Assembly: GCF_000368145.1 (NCBI RefSeq)
Contig: NZ_KB849283.1
Span: forward strand, 186,001-250,000
Reading direction: 5' to 3'
From: Acinetobacter guillouiae CIP 63.46
GTDB taxonomy: Bacteria; Pseudomonadota; Gammaproteobacteria; Pseudomonadales; Moraxellaceae
DNA length: 64,000 nt
Position numbers and translations under genes: made by a program. Below are positions 15,862-28,497 of the stretch, piece after piece. How positions within the stretch are numbered: the first letter of the stretch is position 1; the number at the start of each line of letters is the position of its first letter. The notes beneath the pieces were generated by a model. That model made no database searches and had not been told where the DNA came from. It worked only from the letters and a program-made list of their open reading frames with translations.

Positions 15862-16892
15862 TGGCAGATATTCCATTTTTAAATCCAACAATTCTAAAGC
15901 AACTTGACTTACCTATTCCAAGTCGAGATACAACACCACAACTATTAGAAGCTTTAAACTTAAATCGTGAATATATTCCAAATAAAGAAATAAAATCTTA
16001 CCAACGTCTTTATGGTTTTGATCAACTGGACTGTGTGCAATGGCAGGGTTTTATTGATATGCCGTTGTTTAAACTCCATGTGCAAGTATTTAAACCCAAT
16101 ATAGATAAAATAAAAGGCACTGTGTGTTTGTTGCATGGCTATTTAGAACATAGTGGTATTTACCAACCGATTGTAAAAGAAATTCTTGAACAAGGGTTTA
16201 GTGTGATTACTTATGATTTGCCTGGGCATGGACTAAGTAATGGTTCTCCTGCAAATATTCAAAATTTTGACCATTACCAACAAGTGTTACATGCGGTCTA
16301 TCAATATGTAAAAAATGCAGAGCAGCTTCCTAAGCCGTGGTTGGGAGTAGGGCAAAGTACAGGTGGTGCAATTTGGATGCATCATTTACTTGAGTATGCA
16401 CAAAAACGTGAAAATCCAATTGTGGATCGGGTGTTACTGCTTTCACCATTGGTACGACCTGCAAAAACAGCGTGGTGGCATAATTCTATTGGTTTAGGAA
16501 TTATTCGCAGAATTAAAAGAGAAGTTCCTCGTCACTTTAAAAGAAATAATCACAATCCTGAGTTTTTAAGATTTGTACGCCTTAAAGACCCGTTACAACC
16601 TCGAATGATGGGAATGGATTGGATTTTGGCAATGTCAAAGTGGATGCTGGAAATGGAAGCCTATCCAAAGTGCCGCATTCCGGTTTGGTTGGCACAAGGT
16701 GCACAAGACCAAACTGTAGACTGGAAATATAATATTGATTTTGTACGTCGACAATTTAGATTACAGACCTTATTGATTCTTGAAGAAGGCTCGCATCAAT
16801 TGATTAATGAGCGTGCTGATATACGTGCAGCTTTAACTGGATTAATTCCTGCGTTTTTACATGCACAATCTTCTGGTGACTATTTTGAATAA
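15861..16892 (+). CDS. Alpha/beta hydrolase (monoacylglycerol lipase/lysophospholipase type)
   Basis: A 343-residue serine hydrolase of the S33 alpha/beta fold. It has the oxyanion region LLHGYLEHSGIY, the strand and loop ITYDLPGHGLSNG, the nucleophile elbow GVGQSTGGA (Ser in GQSTG), the acid region QGAQDQTVD and the histidine in EEGSHQLINE. This motif set is close to PldB-like lysophospholipases and monoacylglycerol lipases; the substrate is inferred only. Its ATG overlaps the stop of the DUF218 gene, so it is the last gene of the murB run. Confidence 0.85.
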   Translation: MADIPFLNPTILKQLDLPIPSRDTTPQLLEALNLNREYIPNKEIKSYQRLYGFDQLDCVQWQGFIDMPLFKLHVQVFKPNIDKIKGTVCLLHGYLEHSGIYQPIVKEILEQGFSVITYDLPGHGLSNGSPANIQNFDHYQQVLHAVYQYVKNAEQLPKPWLGVGQSTGGAIWMHHLLEYAQKRENPIVDRVLLLSPLVRPAKTAWWHNSIGLGIIRRIKREVPRHFKRNNHNPEFLRFVRLKDPLQPRMMGMDWILAMSKWMLEMEAYPKCRIPVWLAQGAQDQTVDWKYNIDFVRRQFRLQTLLILEEGSHQLINERADIRAALTGLIPAFLHAQSSGDYFE

Positions 16893-17014
16893 TAGATGTA
16901 GCTTACTTTTAGGCTGAATTTCTCAAAAATGCCTAAAAAATAGGTGAATTATGCGGTTTTTTGAATATTTAGATTAAAAAATAATCACACGATGCATTTT
17001 GTTGAAAATAGGGC

Positions 17015-17042
17015 TTGCGCTGGTTTAAAATCTGTATAGAAT
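17015..17042 (+). promoter_or_regulatory. Predicted rRNA operon promoter
   Basis: TTGCGC at 17015-17020 and TAGAAT at 17037-17042 are separated by 16 bp and followed by a GC-rich start region (GCAGCATCCCGACGCG). The stretch upstream (16925-17005) is rich in A and T tracts and may act as an UP element. Confidence 0.65.
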
Positions 17043-17117
17043 ACGCAGCATCCCGACGCGATACAGCAAACGAACTTAGCTTAGAGGGTTAAGTTGTTAA
17101 ATGTTTATTGCGTCTTA

Positions 17118-17159
17118 TTTATCACTGACGAAGTGATAAATTAATCATTAAGAGAATAT
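17118..17159 (+). promoter_or_regulatory. Hairpin plus conserved box in the rRNA leader (nut-like)
   Basis: The stem TTTATCACT/AGTGATAAA has the loop GACGA, and AATCATTAAGAGAATAT follows. A very similar hairpin loop and box recur in the 16S-23S spacer at 19174-19214. The arrangement recalls boxB/boxA antitermination sites of rRNA operons, but the sequence does not match the E. coli boxA by eye. Confidence 0.4.
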
Positions 17160-17305
17160 GAAGAACAACTTGTGTGGATTTTTACTGATTGATTGATCGA
17201 AATATTATCATTGATTGATTGGTTTAAATTACTCGAAGTTTATTTGAGAGAATTTGTCAGTACATTGATGAGCCAGAATTGTGACCTTAAGTCACTAATG
17301 ATTTT

Positions 17306-18844
<1,539 letters not shown>

Positions 18845-18903
18845 ACGAAAGATTGACGATTGGTAAGAATCCACAACAAGTTGTTCTTCATTGATGTATC
18901 TGA

Positions 18904-18980
<77 letters not shown>

Positions 18981-19024
18981 AGTCTACTGAACACAGAAGA
19001 GCAGATATATTAAGATCTTAAGCT

Positions 19025-19100
19025 GGGGACTTAGCTTAGTTGGTAGAGCGCCTGCTTTGCACGCAGGAGGTCAACGGTTCGACTCCGTTAGTCTCCACCA
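19025..19100 (+). tRNA. tRNA-Ala (TGC)
   Basis: A 76-base cloverleaf with acceptor GGGGACT/AGTCTCC (one G-U type pair), anticodon TGC at 19058-19060, TTCGACT T-loop and encoded CCA end. The Ile-Ala pair in the spacer is the common gammaproteobacterial arrangement. Confidence 0.98.
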
Positions 19101-19434
19101 CTAATTAAAGACTAAGTGATTACAGAACTTAGTAAGCAGATAGCTTATTAAGTTCTGTGATTTATCACAGTTAACTACTCGCTGACGAGGCGGTAGTGAA
19201 TCATTAACAGAATATATTTGAGTTGAAATAATTGTTTAAACTCGTTTTAGTTGATATTAGCAAGTAATTGTTAATGTTGAGTGAAATGAGCACTAGCGAT
19301 AAAACTGAATCAAGCGTTTTGGTATATGAATTAAATTGAAGCTGTATAGTGATTAAGTTCACAGGCAACAAATAGAAGTGGTTAAGTCCACATTGTTGAT
19401 CCTCCTTGTAGGGATTAACGACTGTTTGGGGTTG
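19101..19434 (+). other. 16S-23S spacer, part after tRNA-Ala
   Basis: A processing and antitermination region with no gene. It contains a hairpin at 19174-19197 with the loop CTGACGA, then AATCATTAACAGAATAT at 19199-19215. That box matches the rRNA leader at 17143-17159 in 16 of 17 positions. Confidence 0.6.
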
Positions 19435-22329
<2,895 letters not shown>

Positions 22330-22562
22330 CAACACCCAAGCAGTTGTATATGAAGCATCATTTGATTCATAAAAGATCAAACATACTTGATTTAGTTGTA
22401 AAGCTAGTTACATGAGCGAGGAATAAACAAACATTAATTATGTTTGTCCGAGCGCAAGACATAAAGCTATGCTTTATGTTAAAATCAACTCAAATGTTCT
22501 GTTAAACTCATTTGGTACGAAGTAAGGCATTTAAATAAGACCCGAACAAGTCCATAACAGTT

Positions 22563-22678
22563 TGCTGGCGACAATAGCAAGAGTGAACCACCTGATCCCT
22601 TTCCGAACTCAGAAGTGAAACCTCTTAGCGCTGATGGTAGTGTGGGGTTACCCATGTGAGAGTAAGTCATCGCCAGCT
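22563..22678 (+). rRNA. rrf: 5S ribosomal RNA
   Basis: About 116 bases. The closing helix GCTGGCG/CGCCAGC delimits it, and it contains the conserved segment CCGAACTCAGAAGTGAAA and GTGGGGTTACCCATGTGAGAG. It is followed directly by the operon terminator. Confidence 0.96.
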
Positions 22679-22690
22679 TTTAAATCTAAA

Positions 22691-22726
22691 ACACCCCGAT
22701 CTCTAACGAGAGCGGGGTGTTTTTTT
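22691..22726 (+). terminator. Terminator of the rRNA operon
   Basis: The stem ACACCCCG / CGGGGTGT carries an inner CTCT/AGAG helix and is followed by seven T residues. Confidence 0.93.
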
Positions 22727-23082
22727 ATGCGCGGAGAAAAATAATAAATAGTAAGAATAAGATGTAAATTTTGTTGTTTTACTTCCTCATCAAAATATTG
22801 CAAAGTAGGATAGAGTGAAGACTAACTATAGTTACTGGTTGCTTAGGCAGAATAGAAAGAAGAATGACATTTAACGGAAAAAGAAGAATGACATTTAACG
22901 GAAATAGATAAAATGCACTGCTTTAAAACCTAACTATACTTCAACGTATTTCCTTATTCTTATGAAATTTTCTTTCCTTCGTTATAACTTGAAAAATGGA
23001 AGCATCAATTGAATAAATTTATGCAATATACAGTTAAATGAATTGAGCTTAAAATCCATTTTTATTTCTGTTAGGTGTTCTT
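22727..23082. other. Intergenic region with a 24-bp tandem duplication
   Basis: No gene is seen. A 25-base segment containing GAAGAATGACATTTAACGGA occurs twice in tandem at 22856-22880 and 22880-22904 (period 24). The remaining sequence is AT-rich and probably includes the promoter of the DUF2007 gene. Confidence 0.6.
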
Positions 23083-23475
23083 ATGCAATGGGTGGTCGCT
23101 GAAACATATTCATTTCCTTACGAGGCTCAGATTGCCAAAACGCAATTAGAAGCAGCAGAAATTCCAGCACGTATTGAAAATGAACATACTATTAATATGG
23201 ATTGGCTTTACTCCAATGCTTTGGGTGGTGTGCGACTGTTAGTTCCTGAAAGCTATGCAGAGGAGGCTAAAGCATTACTTGCCCAAGATTTTAGCCAAGA
23301 ATTAGAACAACAGTTTGGAGCAGGTGAAAGTTGCCCTCATTGTGGTAGTAGTGATATACAGCCATATACCGAAGGAAAACGTCCCGCTTATTTGGTTTTT
23401 CTATTGCTTGGTTTTCCGCTCTTTTTTTATAGAAATGGAACGAAGTGTAAACAGTGCCAACATTTTTGGAGTTAG
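23083..23475 (+). CDS. DUF2007 protein with C-terminal zinc ribbon and membrane segment
   Basis: A 130-residue protein. The N-terminal 70 residues match the DUF2007 (putative signal-transducing) fold: AETYSFPYEAQIAKTQLEAA, IPARIENEHT, GGVRLLVPESYAEEAKALL. Then comes a zinc-ribbon half-site CPHCGSSD, a short hydrophobic stretch (YLVFLLLGFPLFFY) and the second half-site CKQCQHFW. DUF2007 is related in fold to the PII-like family, but its function is unknown. The start is the ATG at 23083 after a weak AGG. The reading frame just downstream carries an interrupted ORF. Confidence 0.8.
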   Translation: MQWVVAETYSFPYEAQIAKTQLEAAEIPARIENEHTINMDWLYSNALGGVRLLVPESYAEEAKALLAQDFSQELEQQFGAGESCPHCGSSDIQPYTEGKRPAYLVFLLLGFPLFFYRNGTKCKQCQHFWS

Positions 23476-23482
23476 TACTCTA

Positions 23483-23725
23483 TTGGAAAATCGGCAAGAT
23501 ATTTTAAATAAGCAAACTTTAGATCAAATAAATTACTTACTAGAAAATATCGTAAAATTTGATTAACAAAAACAACGAATCATTCAACAGGATTTTGAAG
23601 TTGAAGGAATAGTCAAAGACTATGTGGATTTTCATATTAAAGAATTAGGTGATGATTGCTTAGAAAAAATTGGGATTTCTAATCCATCCACTGATTGTGG
23701 TCAAAATAGATCATCAAGGTTTTAG
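23483..23725 (+). pseudogene. Interrupted small ORF of unknown origin
   Basis: One frame reads ENRQDILNKQTLDQINYLL and continues to a TAA at 23564-23566. It then goes on in the same frame as QKQRIIQQDFEVEGIVKDYV and DFHIKELGDDCLEKIG to a TAG at 23723-23725. The composition on both sides of the TAA looks like real protein, so this is probably one gene of about 80 codons broken by a nonsense change. A TTG at 23483 could be the start, or the 5' end may be missing. I do not recognise the protein. It ends directly before an octanucleotide repeat tract. Confidence 0.5.
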
Positions 23726-23728
23726 ATC

Positions 23729-23800
23729 ATCTAAGTATCTAAGTATCTAAGTATCTAAGTATCTAAGTATCTAAGTATCTAAGTATCTAAGTATCTAAGT
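23729..23800 (+). repeat. Octanucleotide tandem repeat, nine copies of ATCTAAGT
   Basis: Nine uninterrupted copies of ATCTAAGT span 72 bp with no mismatch. The tract lies between the interrupted ORF and the gene at 23978, starting about 250 bp upstream of it. Perfect copies suggest recent slippage expansion and likely copy-number variation between strains. Confidence 0.95.
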
Positions 23801-23977
23801 TGGGAAAGTTGAAATATAGAGCTAAATCTAACATGTTCATATTTTGCTAAAATGAAACAAAGACTAAGCTTTAAGCTTGATATATTCTGTGTTGAGTTTA
23901 TATGTTTATTTGCATAAGTATAAGTAATTAATATTTGCTGAAATCTGAATCGTACAATTTACAATTAATGGATCAAC

Positions 23978-25177
23978 ATGGATAGAAATACTCCCATTTA
24001 TGTTTCTTTAACAGGTACAAATAGCCATCAGATAAAAATTCCAGCTGGGCAAGGAAGCTTCTCAATTGGTCGAATCGGCATGGACAAGAAAAAGTTTGAT
24101 GTTCTTGTTGAAGAAAATGCTGTAATTAATTGGGATGCTTTTAATACTTTTTATACGCCAAATGGTCAACAAAATGCGCATTTGCATCCTTATGGAGATT
24201 GGCCAAGATTTTTTTATTATTGGGGAAATGATCAGGGTTTTACTGAATGGTCGAAAAAAAGAGTAATAGAAGATTTTTCTTGGCGACCTACGCAAGCAAT
24301 TTGTCTAGATTTAAGTCATGCTCAAATTCATAACTTTTCAATCAAAGCAGATCAACATCCAATCACATTAGTTTTAAATCATGCTGATGGTGAGAATAAG
24401 AAGGGGTTATATTCGCTTCATTTGGCTGGTCATATTGAGCATTTTGAAATTATTACCACAGCAGCATATCCCCATATGAGAATAAAGCCAACGACATACA
24501 AAGATCCAAGGGTATCGGCATACCATCTTCCTGTTATGAAAAATTTAGCGGCAATAACTTCGTTAGATTTAGCTGTTAAACCTTTAGGTCAAGCATTTGA
24601 TTGTGAAAGCTTATTGCAGTTTCCTAATTTAAAAAATCTAAACTTAACTGGGAATATAACCAATACAGCAAGTCTAAAACAACTTCAGCAACTTGAACGT
24701 ATTGGAATACGCTATGCTGTAAATTTGGAAGGCTTTCCAGCTTTAAATACATGGGAAAACTTAACGTCCTTCATTGGATGGAATGTTGATGAAAAAACAG
24801 GGAAAAGGTTAAATGCTGAATTAAAGCATTTAGTTAAAGAAAAACAATTGGATTATTCGTCGGTGTCTAAACTGAGGAGTTCAATATGGTTTACCACTGA
24901 ATATGGAATTCCATTTGAAAACTGGGAAAGCAATAATGCAAAAATTGCGATCAAAGCATATAAATCTGCTTTAAAAGAAATCTCCAAGGCGAAGACAAAA
25001 CAAGATGTGAAAGGGGCAATTATTGAACTTATTGAGATAATTAATACATTGCCCAATATTGAAACTGTTGAAAGAGAAGATACTGGTCTTGCTGTACTGC
25101 AACTGGTTGAAGCTTCAACATTCGATATAGATCAAGAAACAGTGAATGCTTGGTTTGATGAAATACGAGATTTTTAA
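23978..25177 (+). CDS. Hypothetical protein with degenerate leucine-rich repeats
   Basis: A 399-residue soluble protein with no signal peptide or membrane segment. The N-terminal part is rich in aromatic residues (DWPRFFYYWGNDQGFTEWSK). From about residue 190 to 270 there are leucine-rich-repeat-like units with regular spacing: LAAITSLDLAVKPLG, LLQFPNLKNLNLTGN, LKQLQQLERIGIRY, FPALNTWENLTSFIGW. The C-terminal 100 residues are helical (AIKAYKSALKEISKAKTKQD). I do not recognise a named family; the layout recalls uncharacterised LRR-type proteins found near polymorphic-toxin or immunity genes, but no toxin is present here. It lies in the accessory patch between the rRNA operon and a decayed porin. 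Confidence 0.7.
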   Translation: MDRNTPIYVSLTGTNSHQIKIPAGQGSFSIGRIGMDKKKFDVLVEENAVINWDAFNTFYTPNGQQNAHLHPYGDWPRFFYYWGNDQGFTEWSKKRVIEDFSWRPTQAICLDLSHAQIHNFSIKADQHPITLVLNHADGENKKGLYSLHLAGHIEHFEIITTAAYPHMRIKPTTYKDPRVSAYHLPVMKNLAAITSLDLAVKPLGQAFDCESLLQFPNLKNLNLTGNITNTASLKQLQQLERIGIRYAVNLEGFPALNTWENLTSFIGWNVDEKTGKRLNAELKHLVKEKQLDYSSVSKLRSSIWFTTEYGIPFENWESNNAKIAIKAYKSALKEISKAKTKQDVKGAIIELIEIINTLPNIETVEREDTGLAVLQLVEASTFDIDQETVNAWFDEIRDF

Positions 25178-25194
25178 AATATTCTGTTGTTAAG

Positions 25195-25342
25195 TAAAAA
25201 ACGGCAAGATTTCTTGCCATTTTTTAAATTAGGATTAGAAGCTATATCCCGTAACTTACGATCGCCACGACGATTTTTCTGTCGTTGCAAAATATATTCA
25301 GCTTTTAGTTGGATCGGTGTGGAAGGAATTGCATATGCAGAG
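25195..25342 (-). pseudogene. Decayed porin 3' fragment with its terminator
   Basis: This stretch is clearly related to the 3' end of the intact porin gene about 1.1 kb downstream. The terminator (ACGGCAAGAT...CTTGCC), the end-of-gene segment GGATTAGAAGCTATAT and a segment containing ATATATTCAGCTTTTAG all recur in the same order at 26330-26610. About 135 bp present in the intact gene between 26388 and 26522 are missing, and the frame is not maintained. It is therefore a remnant of a second porin copy. Its hairpin probably now ends transcription of the 399-residue gene. Confidence 0.75.
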
Positions 25343-25469
25343 GAATCTATTGAATTATCCGTGCCACACTATTTAATCAATCCACTTCAGTATACCTAAA
25401 AAGCGGATTTGGTTGCGCTTGATGGATAATGTTATGCTAGTAAAGGCTTAAAGTCAGGCAGTAAAATAA

Positions 25470-26033
25470 ATGATAAAACAGCAAGAAAAATTGAGTCCAT
25501 TGCAAGTTGAAAACCTATTAAAAACCTTAGCACAGCGTTTTCAGCAACATACGGAACGACATGCACAAATGAGCTGGGATTTTGTTGAAAAACAACTTTT
25601 GTTTTGTCCTGAAAAGTTATGGACTTTACAACAAATGGAAATGACTGGCGGTGAGCCTGATGTGGTTGTTTTACCGAATACAGAAGGTGTGTATTTTTTT
25701 GATTGTGCAATTGAGTCACCAAAAGGGCGGCGTAGTCTGTGTTATGACCGAGAGGCATTACTCAGTCGCAAGGATCATCCTCCTGAAGATACGGTGATCG
25801 ATTGGGTAAATAAGCATGCCTTAGCACTAATGACTGAACAACAGTATTATGCTCTACAGCAAATATTCAATTTTGACTTAAAAACATCCAGCTGGGTCGA
25901 AACACCAACGATATTACGTCAGCAAGGTGGGGCGATCTTTTGTGACCAGCGTTATGGGCGTACATTTACCTATCATAATGGTGCTGGCTCATATTATGCG
26001 AGTCGTGGGTTTCGAACCTATATCAAACTTTAA
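25470..26033 (+). CDS. DUF4256 family protein
   Basis: A 187-residue soluble protein with strong resemblance to DUF4256: LLKTLAQRFQQHTERH near the N-terminus, the characteristic MEMTGGEPDVV, FFDCAIESPKGRRSLCYDRE, and a C-terminal TFTYHNGAGSYYASRGFR. The function of the family is unknown. It stands alone, between the decayed porin fragment and the intact porin. Confidence 0.85.
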   Translation: MIKQQEKLSPLQVENLLKTLAQRFQQHTERHAQMSWDFVEKQLLFCPEKLWTLQQMEMTGGEPDVVVLPNTEGVYFFDCAIESPKGRRSLCYDREALLSRKDHPPEDTVIDWVNKHALALMTEQQYYALQQIFNFDLKTSSWVETPTILRQQGGAIFCDQRYGRTFTYHNGAGSYYASRGFRTYIKL

Positions 26034-26325
26034 TTGTTAAAAATTGACAGCGTGAAATCCTAAGATTCTGTCGAGCTTGCTTGTATTTTTGTATTTAGAT
26101 ATAACTACTGTTCTATCCTACATATTGATATTTAAATTAGTGATTTTTAATTTTGGTTTGGGGTGCTGTATGCCTATCCAACCATGACATTCATATTGCT
26201 ACAAAAGATCTGTCATAGATGATGAAATGATAGTGCGATATTTATAAAGGCGCTAAATTTATATGATGGTTACTCAGCTAATGAATATGTATTTTATAAA
26301 ATGAGCTTTTGAATTATTGAGTCGA
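26034..26325. other. Intergenic region, nothing recognised
   Basis: AT-rich sequence between the convergent DUF4256 and porin genes. No open frame of interest, promoter or repeat is visible; the porin terminator starts at its right end. Confidence 0.5.
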
Positions 26326-26360
26326 AAAAAAACGGCAAGATCACTTGCCGTTTTTTATTA
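26326..26360 (-). terminator. Terminator after the porin gene
   Basis: The perfect stem AAAAAACGGCAAG / CTTGCCGTTTTTT works in both directions and lies 11 bases after the porin stop codon. Confidence 0.9.
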
Positions 26361-26370
26361 AAGGGTCGGA

Positions 26371-27483
26371 TTAGAAGTTATATTCCATACCTAAACCAAT
26401 AACAGTTTTCTTTTTCTCTGGTGTAGATGTAGTTGACCAATCACGCTTTTGTTGACCAACAACACCGTAGAAACGAGCTTGCTTATTGATGTTATAATCA
26501 GCGCCAATCCCGTAAAGGTCTTGTTTACGATCATCACGGCCATCTAGTTCTGTCGTTGCAGAAATATATTCAGCTTTTAGCTTAATCGGTGTAGATGGGA
26601 TTACATATGCAGCAGTGATGCCATATGCATTTTCTTTTAAGCCTTTTAAAGATGTAACTGTTGTACCAGATGTTGTTGTAACTGTGTCATCAGTTGGTTT
26701 AGCAGTTTGCCATAATGCACCAAATACTAAGCCATCAATACCCGCTGGTTTTAAGTCGATAGAACCTGTAACACGAATTGCATCAGAATAAATTGTGTTA
26801 CTGCTACCGATTTCAGCACCATATGCATTATATTTAGATGCTACACCAAAGTTACCTGCTACAGCTGCTGCCAAGCCGTAGTCTTTGTTGTCATAGGTAA
26901 GTGAGGTCGAGATACCATCACCAAAACTATCACGACTACCTTTTTGACCTTTTGATGAGTTGTTCACTGCAGATGATTCTTCACCTTGCTGGAACATGAT
27001 GTTGAAAGCTAAACCAGCCAATAATTTTTTATCAGTTTCAAAACCAATCACGTTTTTTAAACGATCTTCACCAACTAAAATCGCAGTCATATCGAGTTCG
27101 TTGTGATCGTTGAAGATATCTTGGTTGTTACCAGCAGCATTTTTGAAATATGAATCAAACTGACCAACTTTTAAAGTTGCGATACCGTCTGATTTAATCC
27201 CCACGAAACGGTTACGGTTAGTGAAAGAAGATTCACCATCACCATCAGCATTGAATTGCCATTCTGCCAAGTAAACAGCAGATAATTTATCTGTTAATTT
27301 CTCTTCGCCTTTAACACCAATACGAGAAGCGTTAGAGTTTACTTTAGTTACGCTTTCGTCTTTAAAGCCATTCTTATCAATTTGATCTAAAGTTACGTTG
27401 AATTTACCATACAATGTTGGCGCTGCTTGAGCTGCGCTTATGCTAAGGGTGGCGATTGCTGCAGCGAGTAGCACTTTTTTCAT
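26371..27483 (-). CDS. General porin, Gram-negative porin family (Porin_4)
   Basis: A 370-residue outer-membrane porin with a standard signal peptide (MKKVLLAAAIATLSISAAQA) and mature start APTLYGKFNVTLDQ, the usual first strand of betaproteobacterial and Moraxellaceae trimeric porins. It has the FVGIKSDGIATLKVGQFDS segment, the regular alternation of beta strands, and the C-terminal phenylalanine (GLGMEYNF) recognised by the BAM machinery. It probably forms a trimeric diffusion channel. Substrate selectivity cannot be read. A degraded related copy lies upstream on the map at 25195-25342. Confidence 0.9.
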   Translation of the reverse strand: MKKVLLAAAIATLSISAAQAAPTLYGKFNVTLDQIDKNGFKDESVTKVNSNASRIGVKGEEKLTDKLSAVYLAEWQFNADGDGESSFTNRNRFVGIKSDGIATLKVGQFDSYFKNAAGNNQDIFNDHNELDMTAILVGEDRLKNVIGFETDKKLLAGLAFNIMFQQGEESSAVNNSSKGQKGSRDSFGDGISTSLTYDNKDYGLAAAVAGNFGVASKYNAYGAEIGSSNTIYSDAIRVTGSIDLKPAGIDGLVFGALWQTAKPTDDTVTTTSGTTVTSLKGLKENAYGITAAYVIPSTPIKLKAEYISATTELDGRDDRKQDLYGIGADYNINKQARFYGVVGQQKRDWSTTSTPEKKKTVIGLGMEYNF

Positions 27484-27656
27484 TGAGATTTCTCCAAAAC
27501 ATGTTCAATGGGTTTGCAGTTACTTTTTTTATTCAGTAAGTGTGGGTTTGTGCACTACTTACTAACTTGCATGCAGTATCTGTAAACTTTGTTACATATC
27601 AGTGAAGAAAAAATGACAATTTAATGACGCGAATTTAACATTTGTGTAATTTTAAT

Positions 27657-27685
27657 AAAAAAATGAGGCTTGATTAGCCCCATTG
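27657..27685 (-). terminator. Terminator after the HIT protein gene
   Basis: On the minus strand AATGGGGC pairs with GCCTCATT (one G-U pair), followed by a T run. Confidence 0.7.
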
Positions 27686-27704
27686 ATTCTAAAAAGGTTT
27701 TTAA

Positions 27705-28121
27705 TTAAGCCAGTGCAGCCTTAATTTTTTCAGCAAACCCTTTAATTTTTTCCTGATCGCCCATTTGAATAGCATGACGACCTAATTCATGCACCGAGCT
27801 CGGAATCAAATGAAAGTGTACATGAGGTACAGTTTGTCCAGCAGCAGCTCCAGAAAGTTGCATCAATACAATACCTTGAGCATCTAAAGCTGTTTCAATG
27901 GCTTGCGCTATTTTTTGCACAATCTTGATTGTATAAGCAGCAATTTCAGGATCTAAGTCGAGCAATGTCACTGCTGGAGTCTTCGGAATAATCAGGGTAT
28001 GCCCATCGGCTTGCGGCATGATATCCATAAATGCAAGCACATGATCATCTTCATAAACTTTAATTGCAGGAAGTTCACCACGTAAAATTCGTGCAAATAT
28101 ATTCTGATCATCATAAGCCAT
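27705..28121 (-). CDS. HIT family protein (nucleotide hydrolase/transferase)
   Basis: A 138-residue histidine-triad protein. The signature HVHFHLIP lies at about residues 101-108, with the preceding GQTVP. The N-terminal DDQNIFARILRGELP and AFMDIMPQADGHTLIIPK are typical of the HinT/Hit-like group. These hydrolyse purine nucleoside phosphoramidates or dinucleoside polyphosphates in the cytoplasm; the exact substrate is unknown. The small exported-protein gene lies just upstream on the same strand. Confidence 0.93.
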   Translation of the reverse strand: MAYDDQNIFARILRGELPAIKVYEDDHVLAFMDIMPQADGHTLIIPKTPAVTLLDLDPEIAAYTIKIVQKIAQAIETALDAQGIVLMQLSGAAAGQTVPHVHFHLIPSSVHELGRHAIQMGDQEKIKGFAEKIKAALA

Positions 28122-28149
28122 GTTTATTTCCTTGAAGGTGTGAATGTGA

Positions 28150-28416
28150 TTATTTACAGTTCAATTCTTTCTGACGTTCCTTGATAGAGTCAAGTTTTTG
28201 CTGCTCTTTTTCAGAAAATTTAGGCTTACTTGTATAACAATTGTCATTATTATATTTTGCTTTTGCTTCAGGATCTTTAAAACAGAACCCTTTTGATGCA
28301 TAAATGACATTGTAATCATCTTGCAATTTTTTACATTCTTGGGTGTTATCAGCAAAAGCGTGACTAGCGACTAAAATAGATAAACTAGAAAGTGTAGCAA
28401 TTACATATTTATTCAT
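28150..28416 (-). CDS. Small exported protein with four cysteines, unknown function
   Basis: An 88-residue precursor with a clear signal peptide (MNKYVIATLSSLSILVASHA, cleavage likely after AFA). The mature part of about 65 residues is charged and carries four cysteines (ECKKL, GFCFK, NCYTS, LNCK), which could make two disulfides in the periplasm. It resembles small periplasmic YARHG-free hypothetical proteins of Acinetobacter; I cannot name a function. It precedes the HIT gene by 28 bases and may be co-transcribed with it. Confidence 0.75.
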   Translation of the reverse strand: MNKYVIATLSSLSILVASHAFADNTQECKKLQDDYNVIYASKGFCFKDPEAKAKYNNDNCYTSKPKFSEKEQQKLDSIKERQKELNCK

Positions 28417-28497
28417 GATACGACCTCGAAATTGACATATTTACATGTCACTTAATGTGATTATAAGGTTTAGTTGTGATTATTCAATGACGAAAAA

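Noticed and set aside
23729-23800. CRISPR array
   Set aside because: The units are 8 bp and directly abutting, with no spacers and no cas genes in the window.
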